Source of the DNA: Arion vulgaris
Taxonomy: Eukaryota; Mollusca; Gastropoda; Stylommatophora; Arionidae
Direction: 5' to 3'
Assembly: GCA_020796225.1 (NCBI GenBank)
Contig: CM036753.1
Coordinates: 63,582,865-63,646,864, forward strand
Length of the DNA: 64,000 bases
Positions 1-10,228 of this stretch are shown one piece after another. The stretch's first letter is position 1. Each line of letters starts with the position of its first letter. Both the position numbers and the translations under genes were made by a program. The notes beneath the pieces were generated by a model. The model was not told the DNA's origin. It ran no database searches and was given only the letters and a program-made list of their open reading frames with translations.

Positions 1-735
1 TTGATGGAAGATGGAAGACTCGACTGAGAAATATAAGCTAGAAGGGCAAATGATGTCACCTACCAACTAACCCAATACTCAGACATACAAACATTTATAT
101 TTCAACTAAACAACAAATGATCATAAGCATTTTCTTCTTACTTTATGTTATCGGTGTCAAACATGGACAATGAATAAAGAACAGGCACAAAATAACCACA
201 TATGAAATGCATTGCCTCTGAAAGATCACTAACAATACAAGATACAAGCAGAGATAGTCAGACACCAGCATCAGAGAGAAAGTTGTCACAGAACCTTTCT
301 TGAATTACATAGAGAAACAAAGAATGAAGTGGTTCAGTTACTTAACAAGAATGCAGCCAAACTTCATTGTACACAGGGTCTTCTACAATAGAACACAAGA
401 AAAGACGATAGGAAGACCACGAAAAATATGGTTAGATGTGTAGAAGCCAGTCCCCCCAGGTGGCAGCTGATGAACCAGACAGTTAGCTTTAGTGTGTAGT
501 TTGTAGATATTTAGATATTTTATTAGTTGACTGTAGTGTTTGCGCACTAAATAGAGAAACGCAACAACACAAATGACCCCAGAAAAACTAAGGGAAAACT
601 ATAACAGATGGCATTGCAGAATCCTCTCAAAAAGCAAAAATAACTCACCCAAGCCACTAGAACAGCGCAAGACAAAAACAGAAAAGCACAACACTGGTCA
701 ATAGCACGGTAACAGTGTGACGACAAAAGAAGAAG
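1..735 (+). mobile_element. LINE-1-type (local name) 3' end, degenerate, with an internal insertion
   Basis: The stretch aligns by eye with the better-preserved LINE at 17540-19045. It starts in the EDGRLD-like region after the reverse transcriptase and passes the KQRMKW motif near 320 and the GRPRK motif near 410. At about 433 the match breaks and resumes near 607, ending at the (GAA)-rich tail near 735. The roughly 170 bp in between are foreign to the LINE. Many stops and frameshifts make it a dead copy. Confidence 0.7.
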
Positions 736-737
736 AA

Positions 738-1000
738 GGTTGGAACAAGACCCTGCTTGAATTACATCAAAAAAACAAAATAACATGTTTCGGCCCCATA
801 GTAAGACTGCAGCCATACCACAATAAAGCCTTCAACAGCAGAACATCAAGGCCAGAGGGAAGATAAGAAAAGATGGATAGATAGAGTGTTTCTGTTATGC
901 CCAAAATCCATCACTTAAGCCACCTGAGAAGTGCAAGACAAATACAGAAGACCACGACACTGGGCTACAATCTGGTAACAGCGCGACGACACACAAAACT
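738..1000 (+). mobile_element. Second LINE 3'-end fragment
   Basis: This begins with a sequence encoding the GTRPCLNYIKK-type motif, followed by ITCFGPIVR and RTSRPEG, which parallel the C-terminus of the LINE at 17540-19045. It follows the previous copy directly, so two truncated 3' ends lie head to tail. It is broken by frameshifts. The next 280 bp (1001-1284) show nothing I recognise. Confidence 0.6.
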
Positions 1001-1284
1001 CTCTTACTTTGAAAAAGAATGGATTAAATGATATGAAACAAAGCAACAGCTTGAAAACAAATACAAATTTCACTACGTATACACACTGGACGAGAAAACG
1101 AGAGTTTGATTACTGTTCCGTTGGATAATTGAAGAGTAACCAGTTTCACAACAGCTCATCTGTAACAGCTCTATCGCCTGCTCAGTGCACTCGACACTTA
1201 GTTCAGAAACTCATTAGTTCAGTTGCAAAGCTGTTCATAAGGGAAGTGTACTGATATGAACTAGCATACTTGGAGAATAACTAC

Positions 1285-2629
1285 TGGTACATGCAGTCAA
1301 CATTATCTAGAGTTGAATTACAGACATTAAATACATGCACCATTATCTAGAGTTGAATTACAGACATTACATACATGCAACGTTATCTAGAGTTGAATAA
1401 CAGACATTACATACATGCAACATTATCTATAGTTGAAGAAAAGACATTACATACATGCAACGTTATCTAGAGTTGAATAACAGACATTACATACATGCAC
1501 CATTATCTAGAGTTGAATTACAGACATTACATACATGCAACGTTATCTAGAGTTGAATTACAGACATTACATACATGCAACGTTATCTAGAGTTGAATAA
1601 AAGACATTACATACATGCAACGTTATCTAGAGTTGAATTACAGACATTACATGCATGCAACGTTATCTAGAGTTGAATTACAGACATTACATACATGCAA
1701 CGTTATCTAGAGTTGAATTACAGACATTACATACATGCACCATTATCTAGAGTTGAATAACAGACATTACATACATGCAACGTTATCTAGAGTTGAATTA
1801 CAGACATTACATGCATGCAACGTTATCTAGAGTTGAATTACAGACATTACATACATGCAACGTTATCTAGAGTTGAAGAAAAGACATTACATACATGCAA
1901 CATTATCTAGAGTTGAATTACAGACATTACATACATGCAACGTTATCTAGAGTTGAATTACAGACATTACATACATGCAACGTTATCTAGAGTTGAATAA
2001 CAGACATTACATACATGCACCATTATCTAGAGTTGAATAACAGACATTACATACATGCAACGTTATCTAGAGTTGAATTACAGACATTACATACATGCAA
2101 CGTTATCTAGAGTTGAATAACAGACATTACATACATGCAACGTTATCTAGAGTTGAATAACAGACATTACATACATGCAACGTTATCTAGAGTTGAATAA
2201 CAGACATTACATACATGCAACGTTATCTAGGTTAATAACAGACATTACATACATGCAACGTTATCTAGAGTTGAATAACAGACATTACATACATGCAACG
2301 TTATCTAGAGTTGAATAACAGACATTACATACATGCAACGTTATCTAGAGTTAAATAACAGACATTACATACATGCAACGTTATCTAGAGTTGAATAACA
2401 GACATTACATACATGCAACGTTATCTAGAGTTGAATAACAGACATTACATACATGCACGTTATCTAGAGTTAATAACAGACATTACATACATGCAACGTT
2501 ATCTAGGTTAATAACAGACATTACATACATGCAACATTATCTAGAGTTGAATAACAGACATTACATACATGCAACATTATCTAGAGTTGAATAACAGACA
2601 TTACATACATGCAACATTATCTAGAGTTG
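1285..2629. repeat. 40-bp satellite array, about 33 copies
   Basis: A 40-bp unit containing cgttatctagagttgaat and cagacattacatacatgc repeats head to tail. Most units differ at a few fixed sites (cgtt/catt, aataa/aatta/agaaa). Several units near 2230 and 2460-2510 have 1-3 bp deletions. There is no open reading frame, and 40 is not a multiple of 3. The array ends abruptly where a SINE-A copy starts. Confidence 0.97.
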
Positions 2630-2882
2630 CGCCCGTGTGGTACAGGGGCCCGCAAGGGAAGCAAAGAATAGTACCACTACGACCTACAAGGCTTGTCGTA
2701 AGAGGCGACGGATATAAGACATATGGAAGCTACCCTAGTAAATAAAATCATCCCAGAAATCGGATATGCTGGCCTACTTGTAGGCGCATAACTGGCACAA
2801 CGCACAATCACTCTTAAGCTCAGATCACATACAAATCACACAGAATGGTTAACAAGTGGTCGATATGGAGCATTCGAAGATC
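2630..2882 (+). mobile_element. SINE-A copy
   Basis: The head resembles cccgtgtggtaccgggg, followed by gcaaagaatagtaccac, gtcgtaagaggcgac, a tgctggcctacttgtagg block, and the tail gtggtcgatatggagc. The same order recurs in about a dozen copies here. A (CT)n tract follows at 2919-2945. Confidence 0.85.
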
Positions 2883-3034
2883 TATTGTCGAAAGACAGTC
2901 TAATTAGGTTAAACTCTTCTTTCTCTCTCTCTCTCTCTCTCACTCTCACACATCACACTAACGTAAGCGCGTATAGTGAACGTAACACTGCTTTTATGCC
3001 GAAATTCGGATGCGCCTGTTCTACTTTTGATTTA

Positions 3035-3182
3035 TCAAAGGAAGAAAGTTGGAACAAGACCATGTTTCAATTACATTTAAAAAAAACAAAATAACATGTT
3101 TCGGCCACATAGTAAGCCTGCAGCCATACCACAATATCTATGAAGCCTTTAACAGCAGAACATCAAGGCGAGAGGAAGATTT
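3035..3182 (+). mobile_element. LINE 3'-end fragment
   Basis: This is nearly the same sequence as 738-860: the GTRPCFNYI-like stretch, ITCFGHIV, then NSRTSRRE. It is truncated at both ends. It shows that this LINE 3' region is repeated around the 40-bp satellite. Confidence 0.65.
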
Positions 3183-3718
3183 TAAACTCCGCAAACTCCC
3201 TCAATTCAAGAGTGAAAAATCTGATTAATATAGAATGAAGTGTCAACGTGTCACAAATATGACAATTTCCAACCATTTTCTTCTAATATAAAGCACATTT
3301 TTTTGTAGACAATTTTTAAAACATCCATAATTAACACAGCTAAACAGATCATTACAAATAATTCTCATAACCTTCTCATATTCTGTTAGTAATTTGTGTG
3401 CACACTTTGGGGAGTACGCGTTGTCCAACGCGGTGCCTTGTGCGCCATGGAGCGCCTGTGTGATACCCCCATGACGCCCTATATTATTCCTACGGCTTTA
3501 GCGTTAATCAGAATTCCAAGAAGAAAAATGTGTTTCTGAATAACAGTATGACTGATGTTTTTTGTAAGCACAATATTGTTGTACAAACTAAACTTGTAGT
3601 CTGGATGATTCAGTTTGTATCTGTTATTTGTATTGATTGATGTTACTATTCATATTTGGACATTTAATGAGAATGGAATACATCCAAACACCAGTAACAG
3701 CATACAATAAAAAATAGA
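3183..3718. other. No recognised feature
   Basis: AT-rich sequence with only short chance frames. I see no protein motif, tandem repeat or copy of the other repeats in the window. Confidence 0.5.
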
Positions 3719-3906
3719 TGCCCGCCTGCCCACCGTGTTCGTAGCGCGTTGGATGACAAGCCCCCTTCCCGTGAGTGCGGTTCAATTCCGCGGGATGGCA
3801 GAAAAGCCACATATTTTCCAGATTTACGGTGTTCGTGGCACCGAACCGATACGATATTCATGGCACGGAGCCGAAGAGCGAAAAGCTTAAGTGCTTCTGG
3901 ATTGGG
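3719..3906 (+). mobile_element. SINE-B (tRNA-derived) copy
   Basis: The 5' part looks like a tRNA. It starts gcccgcctgcccaccgtg, has a B box ggttcaattccgcggg, and is followed by the tRNA-unrelated body gatttacggtgttcgtgg and the end cttaagtgcttctggat. Four other copies occur in this window. Confidence 0.85.
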
Positions 3907-4377
3907 GGGAAGGATATAGATCAGGTATTTAACTAGAGTAGAGGGGCGACCAAGAAAAAGGTGGATAGATAACATCAAGACCACACTAAATAAACACAGA
4001 TATAACACAACAAGGGCAACTCATCTGGCCCTGGAACGCAAATTAAAGCTCCCACCCCTACGCTTAAGGGCAAAAGTGGACAACTAATCCCACCTTCCAC
4101 TGGGGAAAGACAATAGATTAATATTGTACGTTACTACTGTTGGTATTATTATTGAAATTGTCATATGGCGCCAGCGCCTTCACGGTCATTAGTCGTTAAA
4201 CAGATGCGCCCAAATATACAAAAATGTTGGATAGCACAAATTTGTAGTAACAGAATCGTACTATCTTTCAAAGGCGAACTACGTCATAAACTAGTTAGTC
4301 CGCCACAATATGTATGTTAGACATATTAACATTTTAGGACAGTTATGAATTAAAACATTTGAACTGTGTCTAGTACA
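3907..4377. other. Mostly unique sequence with a possible LINE tail
   Basis: The stretch 3935-4085 has purine-rich sequence encoding GRPRKRWIDNIKTTL-like residues on the plus strand, which resembles LINE C-termini. The remainder has no recognisable feature. Confidence 0.35.
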
Positions 4378-4550
4378 TGCCCGCGTGCCCAGCGTGTTCG
4401 TAGCGCGTTGGACTACGGGTGACTAGTCCTCAGTAAGTACGGGTTCAACTCCGCGGACTGGCAGAAAAGCTACAGGTTCCCAGATTTACGGTGTTCGTGG
4501 CACTGAGCCGAAGAGCTTTCAGCTCAAGTGCTTCTGGATCGGAAGGAAGT
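4378..4550 (+). mobile_element. SINE-B (tRNA-derived) copy
   Basis: Same head (cccgcgtgcccagcgtgt), B-box-like ggttcaactccgcgga and body as the copy at 3719. The central stretch with the second gaaccgaa block is missing, so it is internally deleted. Confidence 0.8.
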
Positions 4551-5035
4551 GTCTAGTACATTATGTCTTGTGTAGGAACATCGTCTTGATACCCGGTTAT
4601 TATTTTATAATTTACTTGATAATGAATGAATGAAAATCGTGGCATATCCTTTACAGGACGTAGCCATCAACCACAGTAAACGAGTCGTTGATTTTCTAGG
4701 CACTACTTATACGTTCAGTAGTTTGCCATTGCTTTCTGAACGACTTTATACAGATTTCTTTTTAATTTGAACAACATTACATCAGTCTGTTTTTGTATTT
4801 GGTAAAACTACTTTAGGTTGTATTTACTTATTTCGCCGGGCACTGGTACCTAGTTTTAATGCAGTCTTTCCTTGTATTGATAATAATATCGCACTGTTTA
4901 CACAGACATGTTTCGTGTGTAAAGCATAATTCCGTGTCAATTTGCTATATTATAATTATATTATATTATATGTTATACATATCGAGCCTTAAACTTTACT
5001 CAAAATCGGGTACTATTTTTTAATTTTGACACTAA
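4551..5035. other. No recognised feature
   Basis: AT-rich and without a supported gene or repeat. A short ttatattatattatat run lies near 4950. Confidence 0.5.
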
Positions 5036-5500
5036 ACATTAACATTATTAACTAGATAATTATTCATCTAAATAACAGTATTAACTAGATAATTATTCAT
5101 CTAAAATAACAACATTATTAACTAGATAATTATTCATCTAAAATAACAACATTATTAATTAGATAATTATTCATCTAAAGTACACCATTATTAACTAGAT
5201 AATTATTCATCTAATAACAACATTATAAACTAGATTATATAATTATTCATCTAAAGTACACTATTAACTAGATAATTATTCATCTAAAGTACACCATGAC
5301 CATTATTAACTAGATAATTGTCTACCTAAAGCGTGTAACCGCTAAAAGTAAAAAGAACATAGCTAGATAATTCTCCATTTAAAAGAACAACATTAACTAT
5401 TAGACAATTCTCCATCTAAACGAACAAACTTATTAACTAGACAATTCTTCATATAAACGAACAAAATTATTAACTAGACAATTGTCCATCTAAAAGTTTG
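5036..5500. repeat. AT-rich minisatellite, 33-37 bp period, about 13 units
   Basis: Units carry the core taactagataattattcat. Spacing varies (33, 37, 37 bp) and divergence increases to the right, where the core becomes taactagacaattctcca. It is an old, irregular array. Confidence 0.9.
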
Positions 5501-6112
5501 TCGTTTCAATACTAACCTTGGAAACTAAACACGTTTAACACTAATATGCAATGGAATAAGAGATTAAAAAGGCAAATCTCTAACAAACTATCTTGTCTGT
5601 TCCTGCCACATTCCTGAATCCCTGGAAATGCACACCCACAAAGTTTCAGTACACCACAGGCTTGATTCTCAAAGGAATGTTGAATGAATGAATGGTTTGC
5701 CGCTTGCTGAATATAGCGGGACGGCTTCCTCGTTTCTCAATAGAATTTGCCTGTTGTGTGGGAGCGGCGAGATTCGCGCGAGGTTAGTATCGTATCGTTC
5801 TGCTCGCTATGCAAAACACGTCGCGTTCTCAAGTTTGTGGTGGGCCATGGGTTACATTAGACATATTGGCTTGATAACCTAGCCTCACTTTGTTCAGAAC
5901 AAGTAATGAATGAACCGTCACGTGAGGTGAACTAACCAATGACACTCCTTTAGGGAGTGGGTAGAGTATTAGATATTACATTTCGGTCGTCTGCTAAGAC
6001 TGTCGCGACCTTGTGGTGCAATTTTTCTGTCTGACCTAGTTAGAATTGACGTATATACACAATGCGACCGACTGTCTTCGGCTTCTTTTGCCTTTTACGC
6101 TTTATTTTGCTT
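5501..6112. other. No recognised feature
   Basis: Includes a 64-codon plus-strand frame at 5688-5882 with no motif that I recognise. No evidence of a gene. Confidence 0.5.
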
Positions 6113-6358
6113 TTTCTTCTTCGAACGTTCAATATCGACCACCTGTTTACCACTCTGTGTGATTTGTATGTGATCTGAGCCTAAGAGCGATTGTACGTTG
6201 TGCCAGTTATGCGCCAACAAGTAGGCCAGCACATACGATTTCTGCGATGCTTTTTATTTACTAGGGTAGCTTCCATAGGTCCTACATCAGTTGTCTTTTA
6301 CGACATTCCTTGTAGGTTGCTGTGGTGCTATTATTTGCGGGCCTCGGCACCACACGGA
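6113..6358 (-). mobile_element. SINE-A copy
   Basis: Reads on the minus strand from the ccgtgtggtgccgaggcc head to the caatatcgaccac tail, with a short (cttctt) tract at its 3' end on the plus strand. Nearly full length. Confidence 0.88.
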
Positions 6359-6527
6359 TGCTTTTAAAACAGTAGTTGGGGCATAACTAACTCGTGTGCG
6401 TTCATGGTTTGTTGGATTTTGTAGGTAACGTTTTTTAACCTCATAGGATGGTCGTCCCATGCCGCACCTGACAAAAGTCGGTTGAATATTGGTTATATCA
6501 ACCAGTTAAATAAACCAATATTATATA

Positions 6528-6712
6528 CTGGGTTGGTGCCAGTGTCGTGGTTTTCTGTTTTTGTCTTGCGCTGCTTTAGTGGCATAGGTGATAGTTATTT
6601 TTGCCATTTTTACCGGATTCTGCTATTCCATCTAACCATCTTTTTCGTTGTCTTCCTCTCGCCTTCCTTCCTGGTGTCCTGGGTTAGAAGACTCTGTATA
6701 CAGTAGAGTTTG
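6528..6712 (-). mobile_element. LINE 3'-end fragment
   Basis: On the minus strand it encodes a GRPRKRW-like run and then a KNRKPRHW-like run. These match the end of the LINE at 18860-19015. It is truncated and has no open frame. Confidence 0.65.
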
Positions 6713-6734
6713 TTTGCATTTCTTTTAAGTGGTC

Positions 6735-6821
6735 AAACTACTTCATTCTTAATTCTCAATATAATTCAAACTGGCTAATTCTACAAATAAGAAAGATAAA
6801 ATTGAGGTATGTTAGACATAT
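6735..6821 (+). mobile_element. LINE-2-type (local name) fragment, 5' part of a split copy
   Basis: Encodes a degenerate NWLILQIRKIKLRYVRHM-like stretch, cut off at the SINE-H insertion. The same LINE resumes at 12773 with KRHEGLEKTIM. The duplicated ttagacatat at 6812-6821 and 12763-12772 marks the target site. Confidence 0.75.
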
Positions 6822-7057
6822 GGTGGCGTCTGTGGGCTAGGGGATAGTGACTCGGTCTTTTAACCCCGACGTTCTGAGTTCGAATCACGCTGCGGACAAT
6901 TTGGTTGCAAATTGTTTCGCGTGGATTTTACAAAAGGACGATGGCACCACCCGTTCAGAAAGCAATGGCAAATTACTGAATCGTCTCTCGTGTCTAGAAA
7001 AATCACAAACAGCATTAAAAAGCTGGGGTTGATTCGCAAAGTGCTGTTAAGGATATG
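6822..7057 (+). mobile_element. SINE-H (tRNA-derived), split by the LTR retrotransposon
   Basis: The head ggtggcgtctgtgggctagg and a B box gagttcgaatcacg look tRNA-derived. Its 3' end is at about 12762, beyond the LTR element. A 10-bp target duplication (ttagacatat) flanks the two halves plus insertion. This is the only copy of this family I found here. Confidence 0.75.
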
Positions 7058-8046
7058 TGTAATAGGGTGTGGAAGGGCAAGTCGCAAAATTAAGTCCCTT
7101 TGGTTTCAGTCAAACAAAAAACGAAATCGAAAAATCACCTGGTTCAAAAGAGGGGAGTACAGTCCCTTGGACGAAGGATGTCGAAAGCAAGCTGACCATT
7201 GGTCAATACAAGTCCGGGGAAAAGTGCATAAAAGGCGCTACACGGCAGTTCACACGGAGGGACCCGAGAAGTTAGCAAGGAGTGACGGTCTGTCGTCAGA
7301 TAGGGGTGGAACAAGGTAGTTCGCCCAGTGAGGAATTCGATACAGGTAGTAGAGTGAATAATAATTTCGAGTGTATTCCCATGTGCCACGAGTGTATCAG
7401 TAGATGATAGTTGATAAAAGCCAAGACAGCAAGTTTGTAGAATATTCTGGTATATTCTCATTTACTACGTGTATATCAGTTGATGAAAGCCAAAACAGCC
7501 AGTTTGTAGAATATTCCTGTATATTCTCATTTACCACGTGCATATCAGTTGGTGGAAGATATGACAGCCAGTTTGAAGAATATTCCTGTATATTCTCATC
7601 GGCCACGTGCTGACCAGAAAAGCAGTTAACCAAGATAACTAAGACAGCCAGATTGTCCTATCCCAGCGGTTACCAAGTTAACTACGTGCAGGACAGGGGA
7701 TCCAGTCATTGTGATAGAACTTTATCGTCGGCCAGACGTTAGTCAGAGGCGCTTTATTAATGAACAGATTTAGTTAAGAGTGTGTTTTGTTTGTATCATT
7801 GTATTTCAGGGTCATTTGATTTAGCATTACAGTGAAATGTTTTAGGTATGAATTTGTGTGAATATTTTGTAGAATTGTCGTTTTAATAAAAACGGAGAAC
7901 CACCTTGTTTGATTCTCCCATAGATAACTATTCAGAACCACGTGTTAGTTTATTGTTGTGCGGTCAGACAAACGTGAAGGTTGATAGTCAGCAGGGTAAT
8001 AGAATAATTATATATATTAGACAGGCACAAAACCCATACGGTTACA
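7058..8046 (+). repeat. 5' LTR
   Basis: Begins TGTAATAGGG and ends GGTTACA. It holds three 69-bp internal units (7432-7638 approximately, core agtttgtagaatattc) and an AATAAA at 7885-7890. It is preceded by TATG. The only large difference from the 3' LTR is the extra 69-bp unit. Confidence 0.93.
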
Positions 8047-8295
8047 CTGATGCCATTAAGACAGGATTTCGAACCGTGGTTGTGGCGAAACATAGCGAAG
8101 TACCCATAGTATTTACGATTTTAGAGGCCAAACGTGTAGGATAAGATTAAGTAAAAGTTTTTAGTACTATTAGTAGATTAAGTTGTGGATATATATTGTG
8201 AGTAAGATTTAATTAAGTAGGTAACAATTGATTTTTCAAGGAAAGTGAGGTAAGTTGCGGAGACATTTTTCATTATTTTTTATATTTAGAGGAAA
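8047..8295 (+). other. Leader of the LTR element, with a candidate primer-binding site
   Basis: The bases right after the LTR (ctgatgccattaagacagg) run into atttcgaacc, which resembles the reverse complement of a tRNA acceptor stem plus T arm. The first bases read TGA rather than the usual TGG. The rest of the leader is non-coding up to the gag ATG at 8296. Confidence 0.4.
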
Positions 8296-8907
8296 ATGGC
8301 AGTACCGGGAGAACAAAAAATGGTGCTGGAGGGGGGTAGTCAAATAGGTAAGGTAATAAGCATGGTTTTCGCCAAATTAGAAATAATTGTGAGGAGACAG
8401 GGAACGGTGGAAAGAGTGCCGATGTTCTCGGGGGAAGCAGGACAATTTAAGAAATGGATAGGGGAGATAGACAAGCAAGCTTTCGTTGCAAATTTAGAAG
8501 AAAGTGAGAAAAAATACGTCGCCTTGCAAGCAAGCACAGGGGGAGTATCAGATTTCATATTAAAAAAGATGAAACAAAACCCCGAAGAGTCTTGGAAGGA
8601 GATGTTAGAAGACCTCCGTAAACGCTACACGGAAGAAGAGGACCCCCATTACGCATTCACACTCTTGCGTAAACTGAGGCAAGAGGACAGAGAGACTGCT
8701 CAAGAGTTCGGAGAGCGAACAGCAAAGTTAGCGGAAGAAGCCTACTCAGTAAGAGAGCGAGAAGAATCCGGAGTTAGAAGACTGCTCATCAATATTTTTA
8801 TTGATGGGTTAGAGTCTGACCAGATAAAAAGGTCCTTGCTAAGACATGAGCCTAGAAGAAGCTATTTCGAACGCCAAGGAGGAAGAAAACTTCATCAGGA
8901 AATGTAA
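8296..8907 (+). CDS. gag: gag, first reading frame (capsid part)
   Basis: A 203-residue frame. Residues about 40-180 look like the retrotransposon gag fold: a VPMFSGEAGQFKKW start, then a SWKEMLEDLRKRY helix and a RQEDRETAQEFGERTAKL segment. Known gag proteins of this type form the particle that packages the RNA. The start is the first ATG after the leader. The last 20 or so residues are probably out of frame, because the +1 frame downstream carries what looks like the natural continuation. It overlaps the next frame by 62 nt. No zinc knuckle lies in this frame. Confidence 0.85.
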   Translation: MAVPGEQKMVLEGGSQIGKVISMVFAKLEIIVRRQGTVERVPMFSGEAGQFKKWIGEIDKQAFVANLEESEKKYVALQASTGGVSDFILKKMKQNPEESWKEMLEDLRKRYTEEEDPHYAFTLLRKLRQEDRETAQEFGERTAKLAEEAYSVREREESGVRRLLINIFIDGLESDQIKRSLLRHEPRRSYFERQGGRKLHQEM

Positions 8908-10228
8908 AATGAGGATAGAACAAGAGCCTCGTCGACGTAGCCACGATGAAGAATACCGAAGGCGGTACGAAGATTTCCCCAGGATGGCACCTCAAGGAGC
9001 AGGAGGACAAGAGAGGAGAGAAATAGAAAACAGGTACGAACGGAGAACAGGGCCAACCAACCAGGCGTGCTACCGATGTGGACGAGAAGGGCACATAGCT
9101 CGTTGGTGTCAAGAGCAACAAAGACATGAACCTAGGTCGATGTCCAAGTTTGCGGAAAGAAGGAACTACGCATTAGGAATTTACTCAGTCAGACGGACCG
9201 AGAAGAAAAGAGAACAACGTAACATGGCTGCAAAGGGAAAGGTAGATGTTGAAGAGAAGCTTAGAAACACGAAGGAAAAACTATTGGAATCTAGGATGGT
9301 AAACTGCCAGCGAGAACTAGACAAGGTTAGCGACCAGTATGTCACCATGAAGCAAATAAACATAAAATTGATAGAAGGGCAGAAGATGCTAGAAGAAAGT
9401 TTGGATTTAGAGAGACAGGACACAGCGGCAGTAAAAGACAGTATGAAGAAAGACATAAAGGACAGAGATCTAGAAATAAGAAATCTTAAAGAAGTAGTGA
9501 ATAGGCAGGTAGAGCAACTACGACAAGTGGAACGGCAGAGCAAAGAGTATTTAAGACAGAAAGAAAAGTCAGACTTAGAATTGAAGTCGGTTAGTAGTGT
9601 TAAACAAGCTACTACCGCAGATACAGACAGATGGAAGAAAGAGATAACTGACAGGGACGTAAAGATAGAGAGGTACCGAAGGAAAGTAGCTATTAACCAG
9701 CAAGATACTGAGAGACTGGTTGACAAAATAAAGACACAAGACCTAAAAATACGGAAATTGACGAGAGACAGACAGAATTCTGAAAGTAAACAGATTAGTA
9801 GATCTAAAATACACTGTCATGGCAACAATGGGCCAGTGCAACAAATACAACACGTAGACGCCAGTTCAGAGAAAGCACGATTGGCCGTAGAAAGCGACGA
9901 AGAATCCCAGGTAGGAGACCGTGACGAGTTTTTGGATAAGCTCTTTCAAGATCCCACGGGAGGAGGTTATGAGTTTGTTGAAGGGAGTGTGTATGATTCA
10001 GACGAAGATGATAGTAGAAGTGAGAGATATAACGACAGACAGGAAAGGAATAAAAGTAGACAGGATGCGCAACTGACGCATGGGATAAATAAGATGCAAG
10101 GCAAAACGGCGAGAGGGGTTAAAACACCGAAGCCGGTGGCTCACCACAGAGATCTAGAGACTGGGACTAAGAAAGACACAGAAGTCTATGCAGAAGCAAA
10201 GACGAAATTTTGGAATTTTCATAGATAG
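8846..10228 (+). CDS. gag, second frame: zinc knuckle plus coiled-coil and acidic extension
   Basis: A 460-residue open frame in the +1 frame relative to the first gag frame. Residues 1-20 (SLEEAISNAKEEE) fit the end of a capsid domain. One CCHC knuckle follows (C75, C78, H83, C88), the usual nucleic-acid-binding motif of gag. Residues about 115-320 are rich in K/E/L/R with heptad-like spacing and should form a long coiled coil. Residues about 345-400 are strongly acidic with SDEES and SDEDDS runs. Nothing resembles protease or reverse transcriptase. A TAA in this frame lies immediately upstream (8840-8842). The protein is therefore made by a +1 shift inside the overlap, by starting at its own ATG, or not at all if a base was lost. 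The long extension without stops is unusual and argues that it was coding until recently. Confidence 0.8.
   Translation: MSLEEAISNAKEEENFIRKCKMRIEQEPRRRSHDEEYRRRYEDFPRMAPQGAGGQERREIENRYERRTGPTNQACYRCGREGHIARWCQEQQRHEPRSMSKFAERRNYALGIYSVRRTEKKREQRNMAAKGKVDVEEKLRNTKEKLLESRMVNCQRELDKVSDQYVTMKQINIKLIEGQKMLEESLDLERQDTAAVKDSMKKDIKDRDLEIRNLKEVVNRQVEQLRQVERQSKEYLRQKEKSDLELKSVSSVKQATTADTDRWKKEITDRDVKIERYRRKVAINQQDTERLVDKIKTQDLKIRKLTRDRQNSESKQISRSKIHCHGNNGPVQQIQHVDASSEKARLAVESDEESQVGDRDEFLDKLFQDPTGGGYEFVEGSVYDSDEDDSRSERYNDRQERNKSRQDAQLTHGINKMQGKTARGVKTPKPVAHHRDLETGTKKDTEVYAEAKTKFWNFHR

Noticed and set aside
1285..2629. CRISPR-like appearance of regularly spaced repeats
   Set aside because: The 40-bp units abut with no unique spacers, and the DNA is from an animal.
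9181..9726. 181-codon minus-strand frame rich in S, F and L
   Set aside because: It is the antisense shadow of the K/E-rich coiled-coil gag frame.
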